Made by a program: the position numbers and the translations under genes. A stretch of DNA of 64,000 nucleotides from Bog-473 sp963741995 (GTDB lineage: Bacteria; Actinomycetota; Acidimicrobiia; Acidimicrobiales; RAAP-2): assembly GCA_963741995.1 (NCBI GenBank), contig CAVUKI010000007.1:1-64000 (forward strand), given 5' to 3'. A model generated the notes under the pieces. That model ran no database searches and was not told where the DNA came from. It saw nothing but the letters and a program-made list of their open reading frames with translations. Positions within the stretch are counted from its first letter, which is position 1, and every line of letters begins with the position of its first letter. This document shows positions 54,541 through 64,000 of the stretch, in pieces.

Positions 54541-56572
54541 TCAGGCGCGGCCGCCCGCGAAGAGGACACAGCGGGCCATCGTCAACGGCATGTGGCGCAC
54601 ACTGGGCAAGGCCGCAAAGGTCCGGCACGAGGACAGCCGGATCCCGGTGACGGCCGGAGCCAGCGCCTCCCCCGGTTGCACCTTCCACACCCAGGCACGG
54701 CGGCCGAAGACAGGGGCGACGCCGAGCGCAGCGGTGAGGAACCCCGACGCGTAGACCGGGTCGCGGCTGGCACCGGTGATGACCACCTGATCCACCTGCC
54801 AGGACTCCAGCGCGTGCCGAACGGTCGCCAGCTGGGCGGGCGTCCCCGCCGGCAATTCCGAACCGCCGACGGTCAGGTCCGTCAGTATCCGGCGGGCCGA
54901 CCCGGGGGCACCGGTCCCGATCGGCTTTCCCCGCGCGTCCGGCGTCTTGAGCGCGGCGCCGGCCAGTCGGAAGCGCATCCCTTCCATGGCCTGCCACAGC
55001 ATGGGTTGCGTCGAGCCCGGAGACGGCAAAGGGAACCGTGAGCACCACGTTGCCGGCCGGCGGCCGCGAGGCCGCGTCGTGCAGGTAGGGCGGGGTGTGC
55101 ACCCGCACCACCCGGAGCGGCGCACCGAACGTGGTGAAGACGGGCGCCAGCGCCACCACGGCCACGGCGAGGGTGGCGACGCCCGTCAGCGCGGCCCGGT
55201 GCCGCGTCATCCACGAGGTGGGGCGCCAGTGGATGCCGTGCAGGGCGTCGAGGCCGATGGCGATCAGGAAGGCCAGGAACAGCGTCAGCAGCGGCACGAA
55301 CTGGTCGGGCAGGATCTCCTTGAGGACCGGCAACGTCGAGAGGGCGCGCCAGGGCAGCCAGGGGTGTCCGAGCCAAGCCGGCCCGCTGAGGAGGTAGGCA
55401 CCCAAGGCCAGCCAGAAGGTTGCGGCCGCCAGGAGCAGGAGCAGCCAGGTGAGCGGACGGCGGCGTCCGACGACGAGGGACCCCACCCCGGCCAGGGCCA
55501 CACCCCAGCCCACGTAGTCGGGCGGAGGCCCCATTCCGCCCAGGTACCCGCCGAAACGGATGTACCCGTTGGCGGGCGCCCCGTAGGCGCCCGCCACGAG
55601 CAGACCCGAGAAGGGGACTCCCGAGATCGGTGCGAGGGCGAACAGCACACCCGTCACCGCCTGGGGCCCGGCCAATCCGTACCAGGTGGGGTACGCCAGG
55701 AGCGCCACGGTCACGCCCGCGGCGAGGCCCAGGGCGCGGAGGGCGTGCCCGGCGCGCGGGCGCAGTTGGCGCCAGCCGACCGCTATCACTGCCGCCAACC
55801 CGACGGCGCCCAGGAGCAGGCACATCACCAGGATCTCGGCCGAGATGAAGAACTGTGCCACCAGCAGGGCGGCCAGCAGGAGGCCGTCGCGACGGGCCGA
55901 GTGCTCCTGGCGGATCAGGATCTCGTGCACCGTGGTGAACAGGAACGGGGGGATCACCAGCACGGTCACCGACACGTGGCCGAAGGTGAGCGACGTGACG
56001 AGGGCCGCCGAGTAGCCGTACACCAGTGCCGCCGGGATGGCGGCGGCCTTCCACTGCACGAGCGGGCGGATGGCGGCGAAGCAGGCCCACGCGCTGAGCG
56101 CCGGGGCGAGTGTGAGCGCGACGTTCGTGGCAGTGACGGGACCGAAGAGCCACGTGACGGGAGCGAGAACGACGCCGACGAGGGGTCCCGACGTGTTCGA
56201 GAGCAGATTGGCGCCGTGCGGGACGTTCACGGCGCCCGAGAAGAAGACGCTGTGCAGGTGGGTGATGGCCCAGGCGGGCCAGGCCATGAACCAGACCTCT
56301 TGCGCCGGATCACCGCAGCCGCAGGTCAGCGCCGACGAGGGGTGGCCGGACCAGACGTGCCACCACAGGACGATGGCTGGAACCGTGAAACAGGCGAGGG
56401 CCACGACGTGAAAGCCCACGGTTCGCAGATCCCGCTGCGCGGAGCCGCGGCCGGCGTGGCGCGCGTGGCCGCGGCCGGCGTGGCGGCCGGAGGGGTCCCC
56501 TTCGGCCACTGCGCCGGGCTGCTCGGTCTGGCCCGGGATGGCGTCGTGCACCGGGTGCGTCGACACGTCCAT
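54541..56572 (-). CDS. Large polytopic membrane protein (GT-C-like), +1 frameshift near 55018
   Basis: About 680 residues. After a His/Gly-rich N-terminus come some ten membrane spans. External loops include CGCGDPAQEVWFMAWPAW and NVPHGANLLSNTSGP, an arrangement seen in lipid-linked-sugar glycosyltransferases. The frame breaks after NVVLTVPFAVSG; removing one base joins STQPMLWQAMEGMRFRLAG and a globular C-terminal domain ending at 54,541 (ARCVLFAGGRA). ATG 56572 or GTG 56584 starts it. The function is not recognised beyond being a probable envelope glycosyltransferase. Confidence 0.68.
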
Positions 56573-56653
56573 CCCACTCGTCACTGTTGCCGAGCGTACT
56601 GCCGGGACCTTCCCGCACGAGGCCCGGCAGCGCCCGTTCCTATGATCGACTGA

Positions 56654-57805
56654 GTGCCCGACAACCGCCGCTGCATCGTGGTCGGCGCCGGGATCCTCGG
56701 GCTCTCCAGCGCGTGGGCCCTGGCCCGGCGGGGCTGGAACGTGGTGGTCCTCGAGGCGGCCGAAGCGCCTGGTCACATGCGCTCGGGCTCCAAGGGCGAC
56801 GCGCGTATCTTCCGCCTCGGCTATCCGGAGTCGCACTACGTCGAGATGGCCGCCCTGGCCCGCGCCCGCTGGCACGATCTCGAAGCGTCCACGGGCCTCC
56901 ACCTGCTGCACGTCACCGGGCAGGTCACGTTGGGCGACGAGGCCACGTTGCATGCCATTGCCGGTGCACTGCAGTCCGCCGGTGTGCCCGTCGAACAGAT
57001 CTCGGCCCGCGCCGCGGCTTTGCGCTTTCCCGGGATCGCCGCGGTGGGAGCAGTGCTGTTCGAACCGGACTCGGGCGTCCTGGCCGCCGACGCCTGCCTG
57101 CGCGCGCTCCACCAGGCCGGCGGCTTCGAGCTCCGCACCGGCCTCGCCGTCACCTCGCTGCGCCAGTCGCCCGGCTCCGTCACGATCGAGACCGCCGACG
57201 GCGCCTCCATGCAGGCGGACATCGTCGTCGACTGCGCCGGCCCGGCCTCGCTCGGGCTCTTGGCCGGCGCGACCGCAACGGCCGCCGCCCCCTCGCTCCC
57301 CCAGGTGGCCTATTTCGCAGCACGCCGCGAGGACGACGTCGTCCCGCCGGTCTTCATCGAGTGGGGAGACGACATGCTCTACGGCCTGCCCGTTCCCGAC
57401 GGTGGACCCCGTGCCGGCACCTACAAGGTGTCCCATCACACGCCGTGCTCGCCGCTCCAGGACTTCGATCCGACCGACCCGGCTCCTCTGGCCGCCGACG
57501 ACCCGACCCTGTTGGCGCGGGTGACGGACGTGGTGGAGCGCCTGCTCCCCTGGCTCGACCCGGAGCCCGTGGCCACGGAGCGCTGTGTCTACGACAACTC
57601 CGCCGACACCGACTTCGTGCTCGACCGGGTGGGCCGGATCGTCGTCGGGTGCGGCACCAGCGGGCACGCGTTCAAGTTCGGACCGCTGCTGGGCGAGCTG
57701 CTGGCCGACCTGGCCCAGGGCCGCCGCCCGGCGGTCGACCTGGAACGCTTCAGCCTGCGCCGGGCTGCGACTCCCGCCGCTGGGTCGCCTCCACCCCACG
57801 GGTAG
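56654..57805 (+). CDS. FAD-dependent sarcosine oxidase-like amine oxidase
   Basis: A 383-aa DAO-family flavoprotein. The N-terminal dinucleotide fold is CIVVGAGILGLSSAWAL then VVVLEAA. The segment SGSKGDARIFRLGY corresponds to the region after the fold in monomeric sarcosine/N-methyltryptophan oxidases. CGTSGHAFKFGPLLGE supplies the Cys that carries covalent FAD in that group. It would oxidise a secondary amine or amino acid with O2, giving H2O2. The start is GTG 56654. Confidence 0.9.
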   Translation: MPDNRRCIVVGAGILGLSSAWALARRGWNVVVLEAAEAPGHMRSGSKGDARIFRLGYPESHYVEMAALARARWHDLEASTGLHLLHVTGQVTLGDEATLHAIAGALQSAGVPVEQISARAAALRFPGIAAVGAVLFEPDSGVLAADACLRALHQAGGFELRTGLAVTSLRQSPGSVTIETADGASMQADIVVDCAGPASLGLLAGATATAAAPSLPQVAYFAARREDDVVPPVFIEWGDDMLYGLPVPDGGPRAGTYKVSHHTPCSPLQDFDPTDPAPLAADDPTLLARVTDVVERLLPWLDPEPVATERCVYDNSADTDFVLDRVGRIVVGCGTSGHAFKFGPLLGELLADLAQGRRPAVDLERFSLRRAATPAAGSPPPHG

Positions 57806-57814
57806 GTTGCGCCC

Positions 57815-58355
57815 GTGCCCCGCTATGTCGCCCTGCTCCGCAGCGTCAACGTCGCCGGTCACGGGCGCCTCGCCATGGACGAGTTGCGGGCCTCGTTCGA
57901 TGCCCTCGGCTACGCCGACGTCACGACGTACATCCAGACGGGGAACGTGCTCTTCTCGACGGGATCCAAGAGCGAGCCCGGTCTCGCGGCCGCCATCGAG
58001 CAGCGCCTGGCCGAAGAATTCGGGGACGCGCCGGCCGTGCTCATTCGGAGTGTTGCCGATCTGCGGCGCGTCGGCACGTCGAGCCCGTACGCCAAGGCCG
58101 GGGCCGACCCGGCCCGCCACCACGTGACGTTCCTGGCCACGGCGCCGTCACACAACGCACTCGATGCACTGCAGCTCCCGCCGAGCGGGCGCGACGAGTT
58201 GGTCGTCGACGGCAAGGAGGTCTACGTGCACACGCCGGACGGCTATGCCAACACGAAGTACACCGGCACCTTCCTGGAGCGCCGGCTGGGCGTCGTCAGC
58301 ACGACGCGGGAACTGGAACACGGTGACGAAGCTCTGCGAGTTGGCGAAACGCTGA
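57815..58355 (+). CDS. DUF1697 protein, +1 frameshift near 58310
   Basis: PRYVALLRSVNVAGHGRLAMDEL and VTTYIQTGNVLFST are the DUF1697 signature. As read, the frame leaves the family after VVSTTR and runs to 58,414. Removing one G in CGGGAAC near 58,308-58,310 restores NWNTVTKLCELAKR and TGA at 58,353-58,355, the standard family end. The function of the family is not known. It follows the flavoprotein gene by 9 bp. Confidence 0.85.
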
Positions 58356-58401
58356 GACGCCGGGTCACAAGGCGTCCGAAGAGCGACGCCCCACCGGTCA
58401 A

Positions 58402-60240
58402 CTACATGGCGTAGACGCTGCGGATGACCTCGGAAATGGTCGTCGTGTCCTGGAGCACCAGATTGAGCGCTTCCTCGCGGAGCGTGCGCATACCCTGCTT
58501 CTGCGCCTGCCGGCGCAGTTCGTCCTGGGTGGCCCAGCCCACAATCAGGCGCTTGATCTCCGGCGTCATCTGGAGCAGTTCGTAGACGCCGATCCGATCG
58601 AGGTAGCCCGTGTGCCCGCAGTAGTTGCAGCCCGCTCCGTGGTAGAAGTCAGTCTTGGCCTCGGTCCCGCTCTCCTCGTAGAAGGTGAGCTCTTCGCGGC
58701 TCGGCGTGTAGGAGGTCTTGCACGACGGGCAGATGCGCCGCAGCAGACGCTGACCGACGACCGCAATGACGGACGAGGCGATCAGGAACGACTCGATCCC
58801 CATGTCGAGGAATCGGTGCAGGGCCGAGACCGAGTCGTTCCCGTGCAGGGACGAGAGCACGAAGTGCCCGGTGAGGGCCGACTGCACGGCGATACGGGCG
58901 GTCTCGACGTCCCGGATCTCGCCGACGAGGATCACGTCGGGGTCCTGGCGCAGGATCGACTTCAACCCGGTGGCGAAGGTCAGGCCGGCCTGCTCGTTGG
59001 TCTGGATCTGGTTGATCTTGGGGAAGACGAACTCGACCGGATCCTCAATCGTCATCACGTTCTTGGCGCGGTCGCTCACTTCTGAGAGGGTGGCGTAGAG
59101 CGTGGTCGTCTTGCCGCTCCCGGTCGGACCGGCGCACAACACCATGCCGAAGGGCGCCCGCACCAGCCTGGAGTAGGTCTCGTGGGTATCGGTCGGCATC
59201 CCGAGGTCGTTGAGGCGGAGCACCGAGCGGTTCTTGTCCAGAATTCGCAACACACACTTCTCGCCCCAAATGGTGGCGACGGTGGCGACACGGACATCGG
59301 TGTCCTTCCCGTCAATGGTGGTCGTGAACTGGCCGTCCTGCGAGCGGCGCTTCTCGACGATGTTGATCTCCGCCAAAATCTTGATCCGGCTGATCAGCCC
59401 GACACCCATGCTGGTCGGGAGCGACAGCACGTCCTTGAGCGCACCGTCGATCCGGAAGCGGACGTAAATCACGTCCTGCGAGGGCTCGATGTGGACGTCG
59501 GACGCCCGGTCACGCACCGCCTGGGTCAGAATGTTGTCGACCACCTGCACGACCGGTGCGTTGTCGGCGACAACGGTCGTCTCCTGCGTTTCTGCGGCGG
59601 GTCGCTTGCGCGTGGTCTCGACCGCTTCGAAGGCCTGTACGAGCTTGCCCACGCTGTCGAGCGCCTGGTAGCTGCGGTCGATAGCCCACCTGATGTCGGT
59701 CATCGGCGCGATCGACAGCCGGACCGAGTGCCCGCTGATGTCGGACAACAGGAAGCGCAGCTCGTCGCTCGGCTGGGCCACCGCCACGTACAACCCGTCG
59801 TCGTCGACGCGGAGCGGGATGGCGAGATGTTCGCGGGCGATCTCCGCCGGCACGAGCGCCAGCGCCGGCGGTTCGGGCGTCTCGCGGCGAAGGTCGGTCA
59901 CCGGCATTCCGAAGAAGTCCGCCAGGGCCTCGGCCAGCCCGCGCTCGTCCAGGGCGCCGATATCGACGAGGACCTCGCCGAGTCGTTTGCCCGAGCCGGC
60001 CTGGGCCTTGAGCGCGGCGGCAACCTGGCTCTCGGTCACGACGCCGCGTGACACGAGCACCTGGCCCAAGCGCCCCCGGGTGGGCGCCGTGTTCACCGGA
60101 GGGGCTTCGAAGGCGACCGTCGGCTGGTCGACCGCGTCGGTCTCCGAGAACGGCCCCAGTCCCGGCCCGTCCTCACGCTCGATCGTGAGGGTATCGCCGG
60201 TGGGCTCCGCTGAGCCCTCTTCCTTGCGTCGAATTCTCAT
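58402..60240 (-). CDS. pilB: Type IV pilus/type II secretion assembly ATPase (PilB/GspE)
   Basis: A 612-aa protein. After a charged 50-aa leader comes a MshEN domain (LGQVLVSRGVVTESQVAAAL). Then follow the N2 and ATPase domains with Walker A GPTGSGKTTT (from about 371), the Asp box NVMTIEDPVEF, Walker B DVILVGEIRD, and the zinc motif CPSC...CNYC. It powers pilus extension or pseudopilus assembly at the inner face of the membrane. ATG 60240 is preferred to 60306 because it aligns with the start of the partial duplicate upstream. No other pilus gene is in the window. Confidence 0.93.
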   Translation of the reverse strand: MRIRRKEEGSAEPTGDTLTIEREDGPGLGPFSETDAVDQPTVAFEAPPVNTAPTRGRLGQVLVSRGVVTESQVAAALKAQAGSGKRLGEVLVDIGALDERGLAEALADFFGMPVTDLRRETPEPPALALVPAEIAREHLAIPLRVDDDGLYVAVAQPSDELRFLLSDISGHSVRLSIAPMTDIRWAIDRSYQALDSVGKLVQAFEAVETTRKRPAAETQETTVVADNAPVVQVVDNILTQAVRDRASDVHIEPSQDVIYVRFRIDGALKDVLSLPTSMGVGLISRIKILAEINIVEKRRSQDGQFTTTIDGKDTDVRVATVATIWGEKCVLRILDKNRSVLRLNDLGMPTDTHETYSRLVRAPFGMVLCAGPTGSGKTTTLYATLSEVSDRAKNVMTIEDPVEFVFPKINQIQTNEQAGLTFATGLKSILRQDPDVILVGEIRDVETARIAVQSALTGHFVLSSLHGNDSVSALHRFLDMGIESFLIASSVIAVVGQRLLRRICPSCKTSYTPSREELTFYEESGTEAKTDFYHGAGCNYCGHTGYLDRIGVYELLQMTPEIKRLIVGWATQDELRRQAQKQGMRTLREEALNLVLQDTTTISEVIRSVYAM

Positions 60241-60462
60241 AGTGGTAGCGCCGGGCGAGGCAGCGGCTCGTGTCGCCGCTTCCGCCCGCTCTCCTTGTGT
60301 TTCCATTGTCGGCGGGAACCCGTCCTCACTTGAGCACCGGAACGGGGTGCCGAAGAGCGAGCCCAGGCACGGAATTCGGCCGCCGGGGGACCGCTTCCCC
60401 GGATCTCCCCGGGTCTCCCCCGGGTCCCGGTCCAGCGCCGCGTCCGTCTTCGGATCAGCAGC

Positions 60463-60651
60463 TCAGGTAGTGCTCGACTCCCATGTCAAAGGGGGCGCAG
60501 TGGTCACCGGAGGTGCCTCGAAGGCCACGAGCGGCTTGGGGGCGCTATCGGGTACCGAGAAGGACTTGCGTTCCGAACCCTCTTCACGCTTCCGGGCGAG
60601 GACCTCGCCGATGTGCTCTGCCGTGCTGTGCTCGTCAGGTCGTGTTCGCAT
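60463..60651 (-). CDS. 62-aa protein resembling the PilB N-terminal leader (partial duplicate)
   Basis: ATG 60651 starts MRTRPDEHS. The frame contains KREEGSE and VAFEAPPVTTAPP, closely matching RRKEEGSAE and VAFEAPPVNTAPT of PilB, then ends at TGA just where PilB enters its MshEN domain. About 60 bp upstream of both ATGs are also similar. It is either a remnant of a tandem partial duplication or a short expressed leader-like peptide. The gap to PilB shows no other gene. Confidence 0.6.
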   Translation of the reverse strand: MRTRPDEHSTAEHIGEVLARKREEGSERKSFSVPDSAPKPLVAFEAPPVTTAPPLTWESSTT

Positions 60652-60715
60652 GCTGGTACCGCAGGGGCCGAGGCACGACTCGTGCCGCTGACCGGACCGC
60701 GCTCCTTTTGCTGGA
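60463..60715 (-). repeat. Diverged partial duplication of the pilB 5' region
   Basis: Similarity to about 60,085-60,300 covers the region upstream of ATG and the leader codons, with several mismatches and small gaps. It is strongest over the VAFEAPPV codons and just upstream of ATG. Confidence 0.65.
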
Positions 60716-60775
60716 GTCATCGGCTGAAAGGTCCCCGCCCTTGAAGGTACTGACATCTTCGCCACCGGAACTCCC

Positions 60776-61558
60776 TTACGCCGTGACGTCCTTTCGGACG
60801 AACACCACGGTCGCCACGACTCCTGCGATGACGACGTACACAAGGGACAGGATCAATGAATGGGCGAACCCCGCCACTTCTGCCCCGCCGGTCGCGATGT
60901 CCTGGAGGAGCTGCCCCGGCAGCCACGTGGCCGTGTTGGGGACGATCCGGGTCACGACGGCCTCGAAGGGGAGCAGGTAGGCGAATCCGACGATGATGGC
61001 GGTCACCGACGAGCGGAAGAGCAGCCCCACCACCAGCCCGAAGATGGTGAAGCCCGCGGTGGCCAACAGGAGGTCACCCAGTGCTCGGGTCAGGTCGGTG
61101 ATCCCCGCACTCGACGTCCAGGCCCCGGTGGGCACGTGGCGGGCGTGGGCCATCACGATTGCGGCCACCGTCGCGATCAGCGACGCGAAGATCACCGCCC
61201 CGAGCATGAACGCGAGCACGGCCAGGAATTTGCCGGCAAGCAGGACGGTGCGCCTCGGCTGCCGCACGAGGAGCTGGCGCAACGTGCCCAGGCTGTACTC
61301 GCTGGCGATCTGCGCCGCTGCGATGCCGAAGGCCACGACCCCCAACAGCACCGCGGCCCGATTGACACCGTGGATCAGGCCGTTCGGCTGTGCCAGCTGC
61401 GCCAAGCTCGGGAGACCGCCGCCGCCTGTCGCCGGGGCCTGGGCGAAGACGAGCACGGCAAAGAGCGAGGCCGCGATGGCGAGCCCGACGTAGGTCCCCA
61501 CGAGGAGGTTGGGGCGCTTCAGCTTGACCCATTCGCTGCGGAACGACGCCACGATCAC
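60776..61558 (-). CDS. ABC-2 type transporter permease
   Basis: A 260-aa protein with six hydrophobic spans. FRSEWVKLKRPNLLVGTYVG is the usual entry of this group, and ASEYSLGTLRQLLVRQPRRT is the cytoplasmic coupling loop. GTG 61558 overlaps the stop of the ATPase gene by 4 bp. It forms an exporter with that ATPase. The substrate is unknown; related pairs export drugs, lipids or peptides. Confidence 0.9.
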   Translation of the reverse strand: MIVASFRSEWVKLKRPNLLVGTYVGLAIAASLFAVLVFAQAPATGGGGLPSLAQLAQPNGLIHGVNRAAVLLGVVAFGIAAAQIASEYSLGTLRQLLVRQPRRTVLLAGKFLAVLAFMLGAVIFASLIATVAAIVMAHARHVPTGAWTSSAGITDLTRALGDLLLATAGFTIFGLVVGLLFRSSVTAIIVGFAYLLPFEAVVTRIVPNTATWLPGQLLQDIATGGAEVAGFAHSLILSLVYVVIAGVVATVVFVRKDVTA

Positions 61559-62523
61559 TGGATTTCCCCGAGCGATCCGACGGCCTCGACGTCTCCGGAG
61601 TGGGTGCCCGTGAGGGCGAAGTACGCCTCTTCCAGGCTCCGTTCACGCTCGGCCAGATGTGTGATGACGATCCCGGCTTCGAACGCAGCCCGATTGAGCT
61701 CACCGGCCAGTGGCGCCGCATCGGAGACGACCACCGTCCCGCTGGACTCCTCGATCTGGACCGTGAGGCCACGATCGGAGAGCAACTGCGCCAAGTTCCC
61801 GAGCTGGCCTGCCTCCTCCGTCCGGATCACGAGCTCGGACGTGCGCATGCCGTGCAACTCGGCGACGGAACCCTGGAAGACGCTCCGGCCGCTCCGGATC
61901 ATCACCACGTGATCGCAGATGTGCTCGATCTCGGACAGCAGGTGGCTCGAGACGAAGATCGTCATCCCCTCGTCAGCCAGCGATCTGATCAGACTCCTCA
62001 TCTCGACGATCCCCGCCGGATCCAAGCCGTTGGTCGGTTCATCGAGCAGCAGGAGGGACGGCTCGGGGAGAAGGGCGGCGGCAATGCCGAGCCGCTGCTT
62101 CATACCGAGCGAGTACCGGCTGAATCGATCGTCAGCCCGGTCGGCCAGGCCCACCCGCTCCAGCACCTCGTGGATTTTCGCCGGGTCGAGTTGCCCGAGT
62201 CGGACCAGGACCAAGAGATTGTCGCGCCCGCTCAACTGCGGGTAGAAGGCTGGTGACTCAATCAGCGCGCCGACACCAGCGAGGTACGACGCGGGATGGT
62301 GGAGGTCGCCGAGCAGGATCTGGCCGCTGCCACTCGTCGGTCGGATGAGACCGAGCAACATACGAATGGTGGTCGTCTTGCCGGCGCCGTTCGGTCCGAC
62401 GAATCCGCAGACGGATCCACGCGGGATGGCGAGGTCGAGATCGTCGACGACCCGTCTTTTTCCGAACTCCTTGGTCAGTCCGGTCGTGACGACGGCAAGG
62501 TCAGGTGCGTGCTTCGCCGACAT
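61555..62523 (-). CDS. ABC transporter ATP-binding protein
   Basis: A 322-aa DrrA/CcmA-like ATPase. Walker A is GPNGAGKTTT, the signature YSLGMKQRLGIAAAL, Walker B LLLLDEPTNGLDPAG and the switch His in SSHLLSEIEH. A C-terminal regulatory segment of about 90 aa follows. ATG 62523 is chosen; the frame to 62610 lacks family similarity. It pairs with the permease downstream. Confidence 0.93.
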   Translation of the reverse strand: MSAKHAPDLAVVTTGLTKEFGKRRVVDDLDLAIPRGSVCGFVGPNGAGKTTTIRMLLGLIRPTSGSGQILLGDLHHPASYLAGVGALIESPAFYPQLSGRDNLLVLVRLGQLDPAKIHEVLERVGLADRADDRFSRYSLGMKQRLGIAAALLPEPSLLLLDEPTNGLDPAGIVEMRSLIRSLADEGMTIFVSSHLLSEIEHICDHVVMIRSGRSVFQGSVAELHGMRTSELVIRTEEAGQLGNLAQLLSDRGLTVQIEESSGTVVVSDAAPLAGELNRAAFEAGIVITHLAERERSLEEAYFALTGTHSGDVEAVGSLGEIQ

Positions 62524-62654
62524 CAGTGCCGTTCGGGGGGACAGAGGTCCATGCGCTCGACTGTAGAAATCGAGCCGGCCGCGGTCGACCGACTCAGGGA
62601 TGATTCTCACCCCGGCGGCTCAATCCAATGGCGCACCGACGGTGTGGCCGCGCC

Positions 62655-63624
62655 TCAGAAGTAGATGATCTCCTTGGCCCGCTCGGCGACCTCGTCGAGG
62701 TCATCCGTCCACGCCCCCGTGGAGAGGTATTTCCAGCCGCCGTCGGCCGAGACCACCACAATGGACGCCGGCTGCCCCTCGGGCAATGAGCGCGGCGCAC
62801 TTGACCGCGCCGGCCAGGGCCGCCCCCGTCGAGATCCCGGCAAAGATCCCCACCTCGGTCAGGCGCCGGGTCCACTCGATCGACTCCAGCGGCCGCACGA
62901 CCGTCTTGCGGTCCAACAGCTCGGCGCCCCCGAGGTTCTCGAAGATGGGCGGGATGTACCCGTCGTCGAGGTTCCGCAGCCCGTCGACCATCTCGCCCGC
63001 CGGCGGCTCGACGGCCCAGATCTGCACGGCGTCCCCGAGCTTCTCGCGCAGGGCGCGCCCCACGCCGAGCAGCGTCCCCGACGTCCCGAGGCCCGCCACG
63101 AAGTGCGTGATGCCGGGGCAGTCCCGCAGGATCTCCGGTCCCGTCCCCTCGTAGTGCGCCTTGGGGTTGGCCGGGTTGCCGTACTGATAGAGGAAGACCC
63201 ACTCGGGATGCTCCTGGGCCAGCGCCTGGGCCATGCGCACCGCGCCGTTGGATCCCTCGGCCCCGGGCGACTCGATGATCTCGGCCCCCCACACCTCGAG
63301 CAGCTGGCGGCGCTCGACCGACACAGCGGTCGGCATGACCGCCTTGAGCGTGTAGCCCTTCACCTTGCACACCATGGCGAGACCGATGCCCGTGTTGCCC
63401 GAGGTGGGCTCCATCAGGACCTGGTCCGGCTTGCCGGGGACCAGCACCCCGGAGCGCTCCGCGTCCTCAACGAGGGAGAGCGCCACCCGGTCCTTCACCG
63501 ACCCGCCGGGGTTCTGCCCCTCGAGCTTCATGAAGATGCTCGCCGCCGGGTTCGGGCTGAGCGCGCTGATGTCGATGAGCGGCGTGTTGCCGATGAGGTC
63601 GAGGACCGACGGGTACAACGTCAT
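62655..63624 (-). CDS. cysM: CysO-dependent cysteine synthase, +1 frameshift near 62782
   Basis: A PLP enzyme. LIGNTPLIDI is the entry, Lys44 in GGSVKDR binds PLP, and PTSGNTGIGLA is the phosphate/asparagine loop. LYQYGNPANPKAHYEGTGPEI and VAGLGTSGT resemble mycobacterial CysM. One extra C near 62,781-62,783 shifts the frame after AALIA; the repaired end is EGQPASIVVVSADGGWKYLS and ...KEIIYF to TGA 62,655. It condenses O-phosphoserine with CysO thiocarboxylate. It lies just downstream of cysO. Frameshift in such a gene is suspect. Confidence 0.88.
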
Positions 63625-63646
63625 TGTGGATGAGCTCCGGAGTGTC

Positions 63647-63922
63647 TCAGCCCCCGGCCACGGCCGGCAGGATGGACACCTCGGCGCCGTCCGCGACGGG
63701 CGTGTCGAGGCCCTGCAGGTACCGCACGTCATCGTCGTTGACGTAGATGTTCACGAACTTGTGCAGGGTGCCCTCGTCGGTGAGGACCTGGCCCGCCATG
63801 CCCGGGTACTCGGCGACGAGCTTGGAGAGGACCTCGCCGATGGTGGCGCCGTCCACGCCGACGACGGAGGATCCCCCCGCTTGGTTGCGCAGGACGGTCG
63901 GTAGGCGGACTTCGACGGCCAC
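63647..63922 (-). CDS. cysO: Ubiquitin-like sulfur carrier protein CysO (MoaD/ThiS fold)
   Basis: A 91-aa beta-grasp protein ending in GG, the site of thiocarboxylate formation. HKFVNIYVNDDDVRYLQGL and ILPAVAGG match mycobacterial CysO closely. It delivers sulfide to CysM encoded 22 bp downstream. In mycobacteria a Mec-type protease gene lies upstream to release cysteine from CysO; that position is outside the window. The remaining 63,923-64,000 shows no complete gene. Confidence 0.94.
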   Translation of the reverse strand: MAVEVRLPTVLRNQAGGSSVVGVDGATIGEVLSKLVAEYPGMAGQVLTDEGTLHKFVNIYVNDDDVRYLQGLDTPVADGAEVSILPAVAGG

Positions 63923-64000
63923 AGGGCCTCCTCGCTGAGTGTCGGACGACGCACCGGCCCTTCCCGCGGGCTGGCCGGCTGAATGTTGACTGATTCGGTA

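Noticed and set aside
54482..58123. 1,213-aa minus-strand frame
   Set aside because: Only the part from 56,572 downward is membrane-protein-like. The rest is antisense to the flavoprotein and DUF1697 genes.

Overview
The window reads as high-GC actinobacterial chromosome. The gene content fits: two F420-type LLM oxidoreductases, a WS/DGAT wax-ester/triacylglycerol synthase, a mycothiol-type TIGR03086 protein, a HadA/HadB-like dehydratase pair, CysO-CysM, and RNase PH followed by RdgB. Two secreted proteins carry tandem 42-residue 'YWLVASDGGIFSFGDA' units, which I associate with the class Acidimicrobiia. That placement is an inference; no rRNA gene is present.

Layout. (1) 1-4,085: a segment that looks more AT-rich by eye, holding an AveC-like membrane protein, an SDR, a double carboxymuconolactone-decarboxylase-fold protein and a tyrosine recombinase. 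It abuts the 3' end of tRNA-Gly(GCC), as an integrated element would. (2) 4,298-12,676: an amber-interrupted methyltransferase, a Ser/Gly-rich secreted protein, WS/DGAT, dut/orn divergent around a palindrome, acyl-CoA synthetase, 1-Cys peroxiredoxin, a crotonase and a HAD phosphatase. (3) 12,638-28,246: a cell-surface block with five related GT4 glycosyltransferases, three methyltransferases (two coupled by a stop/start overlap to a glycosyltransferase), a Wzm/Wzt-type polysaccharide ABC exporter, a SpoIID-domain protein and a propeller-like protein sharing the 42-aa units. (4) 28,249-40,247: clpP, tRNA-Leu(UAG), glycerate kinase, SDRs, a PIG-V-like mannosyltransferase, an LLM oxidoreductase with a hydrolase, a DUF2127 protein, a sulfatase, a Lon-substrate-binding-domain protein and a P450. 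(5) 40,265-44,264: TgpA-like transglutaminase, DUF58 and MoxR. (6) 44,426-51,023: small enzymes, then rdgB and rph. (7) 51,087-54,058: a broken FtsX-type permease bounded by a 24-bp direct repeat. (8) 54,038-63,922: glyoxalase, a large membrane protein, a sarcosine-oxidase-like flavoprotein, DUF1697, PilB with a partial 5' duplication upstream, an ABC transporter, cysM and cysO.

How genes may work together: block 3 looks like a surface-glycan assembly and export locus. Glycosyltransferases build, methyltransferases modify or cap, Wzm/Wzt exports, and the repeat proteins sit outside the membrane. cysO-cysM is the carrier-protein cysteine pathway. The fatty-acid genes are scattered.

Caution: at least ten otherwise well-conserved genes, including cysM and rdgB, are split by what look like single-base insertions. 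This is more like consensus indel error in the source sequence than true decay. Frameshifted genes are given as full spans with the lesion located.
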